The position numbers were made by a program, and so were the translations under genes. Of a stretch of DNA of 33,404 nucleotides, positions 15,595 to 26,377 are shown piece after piece. Within the stretch, counting starts at the first letter, position 1, and every line of letters begins with the position of its first letter. The DNA comes from a virus, in the IMG/VR virus record IMGVR_UViG_3300034198_007536, positions 1 to 33,404 of that record. The stretch is one strand, 5' to 3'. Under the pieces are notes generated by a model. It was not told where the DNA came from and did not search any database. It saw only the letters and a list, made by a program, of their open reading frames with translations.

Positions 15595-18500
15595 ATGCCA
15601 CAAAAAACAAACCTCAATGTACCCCCATATAACGATGATTTTTCTGTAGATAAAAATTTCTACAGAGTATTATTTAGACCAGGGTATTCAATTCAAGCGA
15701 GAGAATTGAATAATTTGCAATCAATATTGCAAAATCAAATTGAAAATTACGGCAAATTTCAATTTAAACAAGGTGATCTCGTAATCCCAGGTGAAGTTAA
15801 TTTAATTACAAAATTAAATTATGTAAAATTATCTTCTGTTTCTGAAGTGGCTGTAAACGAAAATAATGTTATAACATACAAAAAATATGATATTAAGCAA
15901 CTTATTGGTCAAAAGTTAGAGGGTATTAATTCTGGGGTAGTTGCAATAGTTGAAGAATCTTTGTATGGAGCTGAAACTGAATCTGATATTTTATATGTAA
16001 CATATACTAATAGCGGAAATTCTGGAACAGAAAAAACATTTAGGCAAGGAGAAACACTTTTTGTAGTTGATGGCGTAAATACTCCATTGCTTGTAGTTGG
16101 CACTGATGGCAGTGCTTTACCAACATCAATACAAATAGTAGATCCAGATACAAAAAAAATATCATTTATTGACAGTCCAGCTTTAGGTTATGCATCTGGA
16201 GTGAAAGTTCAAAATGGTGTTTACTTTGTAAATGGTACTTTTGTAAATAACAAAGAACAATTAATTATTATAGACAAATATTATGATAAACCATCTGTTA
16301 AAGTTGGATTTGAAATTTTAGAGTCTATAATAACTCCAGATCAAGATAGTTCTTTATATGACAATGCTAGAGGATTCTCTAATTATTCTTCACCTGGCGC
16401 ACATAGATTAAAAATTGATTTAATATTAAAATCTTTTGATTATAATTCTATATTGAATTCAAACTTTATTCAATTATTGACTGTCAAAAATGGAGAAATT
16501 CAAAAATTAATAAAACCTACAGATTATAGCCTTTTAGAAGATACTTTAGCTAGAAGAACATATGATGAATCTGGTGATTATGTAGTAAATCCTTTTAAAT
16601 TGGATGTTAGAGAATTTTATCACAAAAATAATAATTTTGGCATGTATGTCAAAGATGTTGATGGATTAGTAAATGGAATAGAAGAAAGTAAAGCAGACAG
16701 TCTACTAGTAGCTTCTATTGGATCTGGTAAAGCATACGTAAAAGGTTACGAAATCGTAAATAATGAAATAAAATATTTAAATATAGACAAAGCAAGAGAT
16801 TATATTGAGACGGATAATGTAACTATAAAATCTTCTGGATTAACAGATTTTAAAATTACAAATGTTTATGGATCCATCCCCCTAAGTGGCGGAGGTTCAG
16901 ATTTAACTTCGTATCCAACTTTATACTTTTATAATGTATTTGGTGATGGTAGTATAGGAACAAATTCTATAGGAAATGAAACATCATTCAAATCAACTCT
17001 TGATAGGAGAGGACTAAAGTATACACCTGATGATGGAATAAAAACAATTTATATAGAAGTTACTAACACAGAGTATCCAATAGGATATTTTAATGTAAAT
17101 AATTTTAAAGATAAATTACAAAAACTTTGGATAATTATATCAAGACAAGGTTCTACGCCTTCTGTTGTTGAATCATTTTCATTAATTTCTTTTTCTAAAG
17201 TATTGAGAAAAGAATACAGTACTGATATTCCATTGTTAGAACTTACTGTAATAGGAAAAAAAGAAATTTTAGACAATTATTTAAAAGAATATGATGCTGA
17301 TAGTAATGGTAAATTAAGACAAATATTTTTCTCATCAACAGGGGCATTTACAAACAATACTCAAGATATACTAGGAAAAGTAGTAGATTATAACGAAACT
17401 ATAACTCCAATTATTGGTATTGCCAAACCAAATAATTTAACATTACAAGAAATTGGCAGTGGATTTAATGAAAATACGGATATAGTTATTTCGAAAGGAC
17501 GAACTTCTTCAAGAAAAGATGGAGTACTTAAATTACGTATTTTAAATTCTGGTACAGCATATACAAATTCATCAAATATTTCTCCTCAATATATTTCTAC
17601 CACACAAACCACTATTGGAACGGGATTAAAAGTAAAAATAGTAACTTTTAATGGAAATGTTGTTGACGTTATACCAACAGATGCTGGTCAAAATTATAAA
17701 GAAGGGGAAGTTATTCTTATTCCTGGCGGAGATAATAATGCCACTGCAGTAGTAACTCAAATAAGTAGTGGAGTTTATAATAGTACCTTTAATTTATCAT
17801 ACTTCAATCCAGTATTTTTTACTAGATTAACACTAAATGATACTAAACCAGCAGATACTACTAAATTTGGTATTGGTCAATATATATTTGGCGGAAAAAG
17901 TAATGCTTATGGAGTTATAGAAGGAGATACTTCAAATTCTTATTCAAGTAATAATTTATTATTTGTAAAAACTTTATATGGTTCTTTCTTGCCAGGAGAA
18001 ACTATATTTGATGAATCAGGAAATTCTGTTAAGATAGCAGAAGAAAATACATTATCTCATTTTGTAGTTGTTACTAGAGGAACTGGTTATGTACTGCCAC
18101 AAATTGTGGTTGATGGCATAAAATACGACAATTCGCAAATAAAACTAGATTTAGACGGTTCTGGAATATATTCAGCTAAAATATTAGATAAAGATTCTGT
18201 AAATACCGTATACAAACAACCTCCAGTTATTTCTGCCACAACAGTAGGAAATATTGGCGTTGAATGTAAAATTATTCCAATTTTAAATAAAAATACAGTT
18301 TTAAATTATACGCCAGAAAATGTAAAATCTTTTTACTGTGAATATGGATCTGGAAATGTTAATAAATTTTCTGCAGATATAGAAACCGAAAAAAATCAAT
18401 ATTGTGATCTATTGCAAGTAGCAAATTCAAGCTTTTCTGGATTTGTTGGTAATAAATATTTAGAATGTGAAAGTTTTACTGGAGATGCATCAATAAATTT

Positions 18501-21500
18501 AGTACAAGGTGATATAATTATATACACAGATGAAGATGCAAATACATTAAAAAGTATTGTTCAATATGCAACACAACCAGAAGGAACCAAAAAATCAAGA
18601 ATTTATTTGGACAATTCTCTACAAAAAAATGTCGTAAATTCTACTGTATTAAGAGTTAGATCTAAAATATCAAATACAGCATCTTCTTCTTTAATTTATC
18701 CATGTGGTTCTACTGGTGTAAAAACTTTATCAAAATCTACAGAAGATTCTAAATTTAAATATTTAATAAGAAAAGATTTTGTTACTACAGGAGCTTCTAA
18801 TGGAAGTTTTATAACATTTTCTGCTCAATTAGATTATGGTACACAGCGTTTTACAACTTTTTCTAAAGATACATTTTTAGTATCAGTTTTAAATGGAGGA
18901 GATTCTCCATTAGTTTCTACAGGAGATATTTTATATATAGATTCGAAATATATTCAACAGCAACAACCAACCACTAGTTCAAATCGAATAACTACAGGAA
19001 GTTTTACTTTAAATTTACCTAGTGGATTTTTTGGTAATATTTCAACTAATTTTCCAAAATTAAAATTAAGTGCTACATTAGAAGTATCAAACGGAAAACC
19101 TAAATTAAAAACATCTGTAAAAAATAAAAGAATTGTTGTGAAATCTAGTGGCGATAGAATAATTCCACTTAGAGGTCAAGATTACGATTCTGAAGATGTA
19201 AATATTTTATCATATTCCGATGTATATAAAATATATTACATATATGAAGGATCTTTATCTTCTCCTCCTGTAGTAGATGCTTTTGGAAATTTAATTTCTG
19301 GTATAGATTTAACAGATTATTTTACATTTGATGATGGTCAAAGAGATACTTTATACGATGTATCAAGAATTGTATTAAAAGCAGGATATAATCCACCTTC
19401 AGGTCAACTTGTAATAGGATTTGATTATTTTGATCATTCTCAAGGTGATTATTGTACTGTAGATTCATATACCCACGAATCAGGTGTCGATGAAACCGAA
19501 ATTCCATATTTCAATTCTTCTGTTTACGGTAGTGTAAATTTAAGAGACATTATAGATTTCAGACCAAAAGTAGATTCATCAACATTAATAACAGGATTTC
19601 AAAATCAAACATTCATCGGCGTTCCGAATTATGTAAGTTTTTCAGGCGAAGGCGGATCTTTTTCTCCACCCCCTGCAACAGATAATAATTTAGAATATAC
19701 GGTTTCATTTAGTAAATCTCAATATTTAGATAGAATAGATAGTATCTTTTTGAATAAAACTGGCAATTTTATTATCAAAAAAGGGAACTCAGCTTTAAAT
19801 CCAGCAATTCCTGATTCTATCGACGACTCTATAAGAATATGTAATATTCATATTCCAGCGTTTACTTATTCAAGTAAAGATGTGAGAATTGTTCCTGTTG
19901 ATAATCGTAGATATACTATGAATGATATAGGCAAACTTGAAAAAAGAGTTGAGCGTTTAGAATATTATACTACATTAAGTATTTTAGAACAACAAGCATT
20001 AAATACTCAAATAAAAGATGATATTGGTTTAGAGAGATCTAAATCAGGTTTTATAGTAGATAATTTTGAAACTCATTACGTGGGAGATATATCTTCAAAT
20101 GATTACTTATGTTCTGTAGATACACAACAATCTGTATTGAGACCTCAAGTATCAGAAAATTCTTATAATTTAGTAGAAGTTTTTACAAGACAAGATGAAA
20201 GAACAAATGCAAATTATGTAAAAAATAATAATATCATTACTTTACCATATACAAATATAAAATTAATAGAAAATATATATTCAACAAAAACTATCAACCC
20301 AAATAATTTTACTGCTGTTCAAAATGTTGGGGATGTTAGTTTAAATCCTCCAGCAGATAGATGGTATAGTAAAAATGTAGTTCCTTTATTAGTAGACAAT
20401 AATACAAATTTATTTTCTATATTTTTATCACCAAGAAATATTAAAGATAAATTTGCATCTTTCTATAATTCCTTCTTAATTAATTGGATTGGAGTAAATC
20501 GTCCTTTTTATAATTTAAATTCATTATCCAATATAAATTCACAAGAAATATATTCTACAGTAACTTTAGCTTCTACTAATAGTTCATCTAACATAAGTCC
20601 ACAAAATAATGAAACTGCTAAGGGAGTTTCGACAACTACAAATAATGGAAATTCTGTAGTATCATCAATACAATATTTTATTAGATCTATACCAGTAAAA
20701 TTTTCTATTACTAGATTGAAGCCAAAAACTAAAATATATGTTTTTATGGATGGTAAAAACATATCCAGATGGGCAAATCCAGATTCTACTTTTACTGGAA
20801 TACCAGGAAATTCTTTGAGTTCTTTTGGATCTGATTTAATTACAGATCAAAACGGAAATCTCAGTGGTTTATTGCTAATACCAGAAGGAAAGCCACCAGT
20901 TATCGGTTCATCATGGACAGGTTCTGTAGAATTTGTAAATTATGACCAATCAGCTACTGAAGAATATTTCACCACAGGTATAAAAACAATATTATTTACT
21001 TCCAGCGATTTAAATGTAGATAAAAATAAAGTTGATACATATGCAGAAACAAAATATTATGCTACTGGAAATTTACCAGAAAATCCTTCAACTATAATTT
21101 CTACTGTACCAGCTTATTTTAAAGCGAACGAAGGAATTCAAATAGTAGACTCTAAATATCAAAATAAAGAAAAACCAAATCCTTTATGTCAAACTTTTAA
21201 AGTTCAAAATTTCGAGGGAGGAGTTTTTGTAACTGGTATTGATTTATATTTTGCTAAAAAAAGTTCCACGTTACCAATAAGAGTATATCTGTCTAACATG
21301 GATTTAAACAAACCAGGAAAATATATTGTTCCTGGTTCAGAATGCTCTTTAATACCAAATACTTTAATCAAAATATTGGTAAATGAATCATTAAATATTA
21401 AAATTGGCGAAATTGCGGAAGGTTCTAATAGTGGAGTCAAAGGAAAAATTATTTCAATTTTAGATAAAAATAATATAGAATTATTGCCAAATACAGAAAA

Positions 21501-23946
21501 TTTAGTTTCATTATCAAATAATCAAGTATATACTTTAGTATTAGACGAAATTGAAGGTTCTCTATCACAAGAATTTGGTATAACATTCTTAGAAAATGAA
21601 TACATAAAAACAAATTATTTGACTAATTACAACAATTCAAATAATAAAAATTCTACTATACTTATACCAAAATCTTCTGGAAAACTTGTCGATATTAAAA
21701 TCAAAAATTCTGGTATTAATTATACAACTGCTTTTGTTACAATAGAAAGCCCACAATTACCAGGAGGATCTACTGCGTCTGCTTCAATAAATGTATCTAA
21801 TGGAAAAATATATAACGCAGAATTAAGTACTTTTGGTAGTGGATATACAGAACCTCCAGCTATTGTTGTGAAAGGATCTGGATCTGGCGCATCTGGAGCT
21901 GTACTTGAATCTAAAATTGAAATAGATACTCCATCAGTTAGGATGGGAATTTCAACTGATTTGCAGAAGGGAAGTATTCCAACAAGATTTAATTTTGAAT
22001 ATCCAGTATATTTACAAAATGAATCAGAATATTCATTAGCAATAGAAACAGATAGTAATGAGTATTCTTTATGGGCATCTTCTTTAGCAGAAATTTCTTC
22101 TGTAGATGGACAGTCCACAAATCCAAACCCTTCTTTAGGTTCGGTTTACAAATCTCAAAACACTGATATTTGGACAGAAGATTTACTCGAAGATATTAAA
22201 TTTACATTATATAGAGCAGAATTTGATATTAATAAACAGTCTTATGTATTACTAACTAATCAAAATATTGGTTATGAAAAATTACGCACTAATCCTGTTG
22301 AAACATATTCATTATCAAATAGTGATGCCACATCATTGTTATTTAAAAATAATAACAGTATTATAAAAATATACCATAGAGATAATGGTTTTGAAGATAA
22401 TGGAAAATCTTATGTATTTTTCAAAGGTATACAAGATGTTGGTGGATTTACTTCTACAGTTATGAATTCATCATTATTTGAAATTTTAAACGTTGGTTTA
22501 GACAGTTATAATATAATAGGACCAACAAGAGCAAACGCAAATTCTTTTGGTGGTGGGCATAATGTATATGCTTCACACAATAAAAAATACGAAACAATAT
22601 TTTCTCAAATAAATTACATACAACCAGCAAATACTACGATTGATAGTTATATTAAAACAACTAATATAGTGCCAGTAGATTCTAAAACACAAAATTATAT
22701 TTCATATTCGCAAGATTTTGAATATCAAAAAACATTTTTAAATAAACAACATTATTTCACAAATCAAAAAGTAATTTGTTCTAGAATTAATCAACTATTA
22801 AATAATAATGAAAATTCTTTGGTATATAAATTAGATTTAAAGTCTGATAAGTCGTATTTATCTCCACTATTAGATTTAAGAACGGCATCCATAAAACTAT
22901 CTTCAAATAGAGTAGAAAACACTACAGGATATGAAAATAGATATGGAAGAAGAAATCAAATATTAAATTTTTATCCAGTATACAGTATAAAAATTACAGG
23001 GAATAGCACAACAGCAATTACAATCAATCAAAATGTCCAAGGGTCTGTGACTGGGGCGAAAGGAAAAGTATTGGGTTATACATCAAATCCAAATACAATG
23101 ATAGTAAAAGTTACTTCAACATCTAATTTCATTCAAAATGAATATCTAACATTTTCAGAACAATCATTGTCTAATGTAAGCATATTACCAGATGGCATAA
23201 TTAAACAACCATTTAATTTTACTCCAGGAGAATTTGTAGTTGCTTTCAATCCTTCTGATTTGACTGAAAAATATGATAACAAAATTGATGGTAAAATAGA
23301 ATATTGGGATTCAAATAATCAACAATTAATTATTTCTTCAAATAAAGCTCCAATTAATAATAATTATACAAATGCATCTATTTCTGGCAGTGTATATGCT
23401 AGGTATTCCGAAACAAATAATCAACCACCAGATATTTTTAGAGTTGGAGATTTTCTTTATTATGATGGCATAATTACTGGACATGAAAGATATGCTGAAA
23501 TTAGTTCTATAGATTATTCAACTGGCATTGATTATTCGGATGAAACTTCTTCTAAAAATACATCAGGAATATCAAAATATGTAACAAAAGAAGTTACAAT
23601 TAATAATCCTGGTACGGCTATAGATGTGAGATTAACAGTAAATGCTAGGGATATTTCAAATATCAAAGTTATGTACAAATATAAAATTATTTCATCTCAA
23701 TCAAATTTCAGTGACAATGGCTGGAATTATTTTAATATGGATGGAAGTCCTAATGAAACTGTTAGTTTTGTTCAATCTAATTTCTTATCAGGAGAATTTG
23801 AAAAACAAGATTTTTATAAAGAAATAAAATATAGCGTATCTAATTTAGAACAGTTTTCTTCGTTTGCTATAAAAATTGTTATGTTATCACAAGATCCTGT
23901 ATATGTTCCAAAAATTCAAGATATTAGAGCTATTGCTTCTTACTGA
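15595..23946 (+). CDS. giant DUF4815-type structural protein (baseplate/fibre connector)
   Basis: 2783 residues. The N-terminus (SVDKNFYRVLFRPGYSIQAR, then ELNNLQSILQNQIENYGKFQ, residues 17-57) is the signature of the DUF4815 virion proteins of cyanophages. The end of that region contains a coiled-coil segment at about 1445-1480 (DIGKLEKRVERLEYYTTLSI) and the following FIVDNFETHYVGDISSNDYL. The C-terminal third carries further conserved blocks (VYVFMDGKNISRWANP; QTFKVQNFEGGVFVTGIDLY) and ends FAIKIVMLSQDPVYVPKIQD. G-x-G-Y-x-x-P-P modules occur near 652, 828 and 2080. By position it corresponds to T4 gp9/gp10, which connect the wedge to the long and short fibres, but homology to these is not visible. 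Start ATG at 15595, 24 nt after gp8. Confidence 0.88.
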   Translation: MPQKTNLNVPPYNDDFSVDKNFYRVLFRPGYSIQARELNNLQSILQNQIENYGKFQFKQGDLVIPGEVNLITKLNYVKLSSVSEVAVNENNVITYKKYDIKQLIGQKLEGINSGVVAIVEESLYGAETESDILYVTYTNSGNSGTEKTFRQGETLFVVDGVNTPLLVVGTDGSALPTSIQIVDPDTKKISFIDSPALGYASGVKVQNGVYFVNGTFVNNKEQLIIIDKYYDKPSVKVGFEILESIITPDQDSSLYDNARGFSNYSSPGAHRLKIDLILKSFDYNSILNSNFIQLLTVKNGEIQKLIKPTDYSLLEDTLARRTYDESGDYVVNPFKLDVREFYHKNNNFGMYVKDVDGLVNGIEESKADSLLVASIGSGKAYVKGYEIVNNEIKYLNIDKARDYIETDNVTIKSSGLTDFKITNVYGSIPLSGGGSDLTSYPTLYFYNVFGDGSIGTNSIGNETSFKSTLDRRGLKYTPDDGIKTIYIEVTNTEYPIGYFNVNNFKDKLQKLWIIISRQGSTPSVVESFSLISFSKVLRKEYSTDIPLLELTVIGKKEILDNYLKEYDADSNGKLRQIFFSSTGAFTNNTQDILGKVVDYNETITPIIGIAKPNNLTLQEIGSGFNENTDIVISKGRTSSRKDGVLKLRILNSGTAYTNSSNISPQYISTTQTTIGTGLKVKIVTFNGNVVDVIPTDAGQNYKEGEVILIPGGDNNATAVVTQISSGVYNSTFNLSYFNPVFFTRLTLNDTKPADTTKFGIGQYIFGGKSNAYGVIEGDTSNSYSSNNLLFVKTLYGSFLPGETIFDESGNSVKIAEENTLSHFVVVTRGTGYVLPQIVVDGIKYDNSQIKLDLDGSGIYSAKILDKDSVNTVYKQPPVISATTVGNIGVECKIIPILNKNTVLNYTPENVKSFYCEYGSGNVNKFSADIETEKNQYCDLLQVANSSFSGFVGNKYLECESFTGDASINLVQGDIIIYTDEDANTLKSIVQYATQPEGTKKSRIYLDNSLQKNVVNSTVLRVRSKISNTASSSLIYPCGSTGVKTLSKSTEDSKFKYLIRKDFVTTGASNGSFITFSAQLDYGTQRFTTFSKDTFLVSVLNGGDSPLVSTGDILYIDSKYIQQQQPTTSSNRITTGSFTLNLPSGFFGNISTNFPKLKLSATLEVSNGKPKLKTSVKNKRIVVKSSGDRIIPLRGQDYDSEDVNILSYSDVYKIYYIYEGSLSSPPVVDAFGNLISGIDLTDYFTFDDGQRDTLYDVSRIVLKAGYNPPSGQLVIGFDYFDHSQGDYCTVDSYTHESGVDETEIPYFNSSVYGSVNLRDIIDFRPKVDSSTLITGFQNQTFIGVPNYVSFSGEGGSFSPPPATDNNLEYTVSFSKSQYLDRIDSIFLNKTGNFIIKKGNSALNPAIPDSIDDSIRICNIHIPAFTYSSKDVRIVPVDNRRYTMNDIGKLEKRVERLEYYTTLSILEQQALNTQIKDDIGLERSKSGFIVDNFETHYVGDISSNDYLCSVDTQQSVLRPQVSENSYNLVEVFTRQDERTNANYVKNNNIITLPYTNIKLIENIYSTKTINPNNFTAVQNVGDVSLNPPADRWYSKNVVPLLVDNNTNLFSIFLSPRNIKDKFASFYNSFLINWIGVNRPFYNLNSLSNINSQEIYSTVTLASTNSSSNISPQNNETAKGVSTTTNNGNSVVSSIQYFIRSIPVKFSITRLKPKTKIYVFMDGKNISRWANPDSTFTGIPGNSLSSFGSDLITDQNGNLSGLLLIPEGKPPVIGSSWTGSVEFVNYDQSATEEYFTTGIKTILFTSSDLNVDKNKVDTYAETKYYATGNLPENPSTIISTVPAYFKANEGIQIVDSKYQNKEKPNPLCQTFKVQNFEGGVFVTGIDLYFAKKSSTLPIRVYLSNMDLNKPGKYIVPGSECSLIPNTLIKILVNESLNIKIGEIAEGSNSGVKGKIISILDKNNIELLPNTENLVSLSNNQVYTLVLDEIEGSLSQEFGITFLENEYIKTNYLTNYNNSNNKNSTILIPKSSGKLVDIKIKNSGINYTTAFVTIESPQLPGGSTASASINVSNGKIYNAELSTFGSGYTEPPAIVVKGSGSGASGAVLESKIEIDTPSVRMGISTDLQKGSIPTRFNFEYPVYLQNESEYSLAIETDSNEYSLWASSLAEISSVDGQSTNPNPSLGSVYKSQNTDIWTEDLLEDIKFTLYRAEFDINKQSYVLLTNQNIGYEKLRTNPVETYSLSNSDATSLLFKNNNSIIKIYHRDNGFEDNGKSYVFFKGIQDVGGFTSTVMNSSLFEILNVGLDSYNIIGPTRANANSFGGGHNVYASHNKKYETIFSQINYIQPANTTIDSYIKTTNIVPVDSKTQNYISYSQDFEYQKTFLNKQHYFTNQKVICSRINQLLNNNENSLVYKLDLKSDKSYLSPLLDLRTASIKLSSNRVENTTGYENRYGRRNQILNFYPVYSIKITGNSTTAITINQNVQGSVTGAKGKVLGYTSNPNTMIVKVTSTSNFIQNEYLTFSEQSLSNVSILPDGIIKQPFNFTPGEFVVAFNPSDLTEKYDNKIDGKIEYWDSNNQQLIISSNKAPINNNYTNASISGSVYARYSETNNQPPDIFRVGDFLYYDGIITGHERYAEISSIDYSTGIDYSDETSSKNTSGISKYVTKEVTINNPGTAIDVRLTVNARDISNIKVMYKYKIISSQSNFSDNGWNYFNMDGSPNETVSFVQSNFLSGEFEKQDFYKEIKYSVSNLEQFSSFAIKIVMLSQDPVYVPKIQDIRAIASY

Positions 23947-23948
23947 TT

Positions 23949-24143
23949 ATGCCTTATTTGAAAGTAGAAGGTCACGAAAATTTGTATAGAGACGCTAGTA
24001 CAGGAGCTATAATCAATAAAGAAATTAAACAAAATAATCCAATTTCTACTAAAATACATGATATGGTTGATGATATAAATAATTTGAAGAACGAATTACA
24101 TGAAATAAAATCGTTGTTGAAATTATTAACTGAAAAATATTAA
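23949..24143 (+). CDS. 64-aa coiled-coil phage protein with EGH-RD-TGAI motif
   Basis: ATG at 23949, 2 nt after the DUF4815 stop, so probably coupled. The N-terminus KVEGHENLYRDASTGAIINK is a pattern I recall from many short T4-like phage proteins. The C-terminal half (IHDMVDDINNLKNELHEIKS and LLKLLTEKY) is a clear heptad coiled coil with Leu/Ile at a and d. This points to a small oligomeric structural or assembly protein. The function of the family is not known to me. Confidence 0.82.
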   Translation: MPYLKVEGHENLYRDASTGAIINKEIKQNNPISTKIHDMVDDINNLKNELHEIKSLLKLLTEKY

Positions 24144-24149
24144 TTTTTT

Positions 24150-25124
24150 ATGGAATGTTTTGTAAAATTTGTAGCCGAAAAAGGTGCTACTATTGCTCCG
24201 CTTGTAATACCACACGTAGATTTATCAGGTCCAGCATTAACTAATCCTTCTGTTTTAGTTATTGATGATAAAATATATGTCAATTTAAGAAATATTAACT
24301 ATACTTTATATCATTCAGAAATAAAAAAATACGAACATGTATGGGGTCCACTAGTTTATATTCATCCAGAAAATGAAGTTAAATTAAAAACAACAAATAT
24401 ACTTTGTGAACTGAATGAAGATTTAACTGTTAAAAATTATTCTACTATAGATACGTCATTATTAGATCAACCTCCATTGTGGGAGTTTGTTGGTCTAGAA
24501 GATGGCAGATTAATGAAATGGGATAATACATTATATTTGTGTGGAGTTCGTAGAGATACCACAACAAATGGTCAGGGTCGAATGGAATTGTCTGAAATAA
24601 TTTTTGAAAATTCTAAAGCAAAAGAGATATCAAGAGTTCGCATTCCAGCTCCAGGAGATGATACTTCATATTGCGAAAAAAATTGGATGCCAATATTAGA
24701 TAATCCATATCATTTCGTCAAATGGACAAATCCAACTGAAATTGTGGAGGTAGATAAGGATAATAGTACATGCACAACTATTTTACACAAAAATTATATT
24801 CCAGGTATGAATGACTGGCGAGGCAGTTCACAAGTTATTTCATGGAAAGACAAATATATTTGTTTAATACACGAAACTAATTTATTTCGTAGTGAATGTG
24901 GAAGAAAAGATGCTACATATAGGCATAGATTTGTTGTATGGGATAAAGATTGGAATATAGATAAGTGTTCGGAATTATTTTCATTTATGAATGGAGAAAT
25001 TGAATTTTGTTGTGGTATGGATAAATTAAATGATGATTTTTTGATTACATTTGGGTATCAAGATAATGCAGCTTATATTTTAAAAGTTTCGGAAAAAACA
25101 ATTGAGGAATTTATATATGGTTGA
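24150..25124 (+). CDS. GH130-like five-bladed beta-propeller protein
   Basis: 324 residues, close to the length of GH130 mannoside phosphorylases/hydrolases. Motifs in family order: DLSGPALTNPSVLVIDDKIY (blade 1), GLEDGRLMKW (residues 115-124, corresponding to the GLEDPR region that carries the catalytic acid in GH130, with Gly replacing Pro), CGVRRD (131-136), KNWMPI, then GSSQVISWKDKYICLIHE and a last blade FLITFGYQDNAAYILKV. This supports a sugar-active or sugar-binding propeller; enzymatic activity is not proven. There is no signal peptide. It overlaps the next gene and is likely co-translated with it. Position between baseplate and fibre genes suggests processing or recognition of virion or host glycans. 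A non-catalytic propeller is the alternative. Confidence 0.72.
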   Translation: MECFVKFVAEKGATIAPLVIPHVDLSGPALTNPSVLVIDDKIYVNLRNINYTLYHSEIKKYEHVWGPLVYIHPENEVKLKTTNILCELNEDLTVKNYSTIDTSLLDQPPLWEFVGLEDGRLMKWDNTLYLCGVRRDTTTNGQGRMELSEIIFENSKAKEISRVRIPAPGDDTSYCEKNWMPILDNPYHFVKWTNPTEIVEVDKDNSTCTTILHKNYIPGMNDWRGSSQVISWKDKYICLIHETNLFRSECGRKDATYRHRFVVWDKDWNIDKCSELFSFMNGEIEFCCGMDKLNDDFLITFGYQDNAAYILKVSEKTIEEFIYG

Positions 25125-26367
25125 ATCTCCAATTTTTAATTTTGTTTCAGATACAGAAAATCCAAAAGTAAATTTTGATTTTGGATATTGGTATGAAAGT
25201 CAATCGCATTATGCACCAGCTTTAACTTATTACTTGAGAGCAGCTGAAAGAACTGATGATATTAATTTTTCATATAAATGTTTAATTAGAGGATTTTATT
25301 GTTATCATAAGCAAAAAAATAGAGAAATTACAGCAAAAAGTTTATTATATCAAGCTATTTGTATATTACCAAAAAGACCAGAAGCATATTTTATTTTAAG
25401 TAAATATTACGAAGAAAAAGAAGATTGGATGCAAGCATATTCTTATGCTTCTATTGGTTTGGAATGTTCTGATTTTAATTTATCAAAAGATTTAGATATA
25501 CCAGAATATTCAGGAAAATACACTTTAATATTTCAAAAAGCTATTTGCGGATATTGGTGGGGTAAAGGTATGGAAACAAGACAATTATTACAAGATTTGG
25601 TAAATAACCATTGGGATGAAATGGAAGAATCTTATAAAATTATTGTTGAAAATAATATATTAAATTTAGGAGTTGGTCCATCCGAAATTGCTTTTGTTAA
25701 ATATAACAAACAAAAACATTCTAATTTAAAATTCAAATTCAATGAGTCTGAATTTATAGAAAATAATCATTCACAAGTATATCAAGATATATTTGTTCTT
25801 TCCATGACAAATGGGAAGAAAAATGGAACTTATTTGGAAATTGGTGGCGGTGACCCATATTGGGGGAATAATACTGCTTTATTAGAAAAAAATTATAATT
25901 GGTCTGGACTATCTATAGAGTATAAAAAAGAACTAGCGGATAAACACAAAAATCAAAGAAAAAATAAAATATTATGTACAGATGCATTAAAAATAAATTA
26001 TAAAAAATTATTGGATGAAAATTACTCCGATAAAAAAATCGATTATTTACAACTTGATTGCGAACCAGCAAGATCTACATTTGAAATTTTAATTTCTTTA
26101 CCATTAGATGAATATAAATTTTCTGTTATAACATATGAACATGATTATTCAGCTGACGTTACTAGATTGTATAGAGAAAAATCAAGAAGATATTTACAAT
26201 CAAATGGTTATGTATTAATTGCAAATGATATAGGACCAACAGATTGGTATAGTTTTGAAGATTGGTGGGTGCATCCAGAATTGATTGATTCAAGTATTAT
26301 AGATAAAATGAAATCTGTAGATTTGGAAAAATTTAATCAGGTTGAAAAATATATGTTTAATAACTAA
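25117..26367 (+). CDS. TPR-FkbM methyltransferase fusion
   Basis: 416 residues from the ATG at 25117 (GAGGAAT 8 nt upstream); it overlaps the preceding gene by 8 nt. A longer frame from a TTG at 25102 is less likely. Residues about 10-130 form TPR-like helices (FDFGYWYESQSHYAPALTYY; AICILPKRPEAYFILSKYYE), as found at the N-terminus of cyanophage TPR-glycosyltransferases. The C-terminal part is FkbM-type: YQDIFVLS, motif I GTYLEIGGGDP (237-247), NNTALLEKNYNWSGLSIE, and KIDYLQLDCE followed by YEHD. FkbM enzymes use SAM, usually to O-methylate sugars. Paired with the propeller gene it suggests glycan modification; the substrate is unknown. Confidence 0.86.
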   Translation: MVESPIFNFVSDTENPKVNFDFGYWYESQSHYAPALTYYLRAAERTDDINFSYKCLIRGFYCYHKQKNREITAKSLLYQAICILPKRPEAYFILSKYYEEKEDWMQAYSYASIGLECSDFNLSKDLDIPEYSGKYTLIFQKAICGYWWGKGMETRQLLQDLVNNHWDEMEESYKIIVENNILNLGVGPSEIAFVKYNKQKHSNLKFKFNESEFIENNHSQVYQDIFVLSMTNGKKNGTYLEIGGGDPYWGNNTALLEKNYNWSGLSIEYKKELADKHKNQRKNKILCTDALKINYKKLLDENYSDKKIDYLQLDCEPARSTFEILISLPLDEYKFSVITYEHDYSADVTRLYREKSRRYLQSNGYVLIANDIGPTDWYSFEDWWVHPELIDSSIIDKMKSVDLEKFNQVEKYMFNN

Positions 26368-26377
26368 ATTTAAAATT

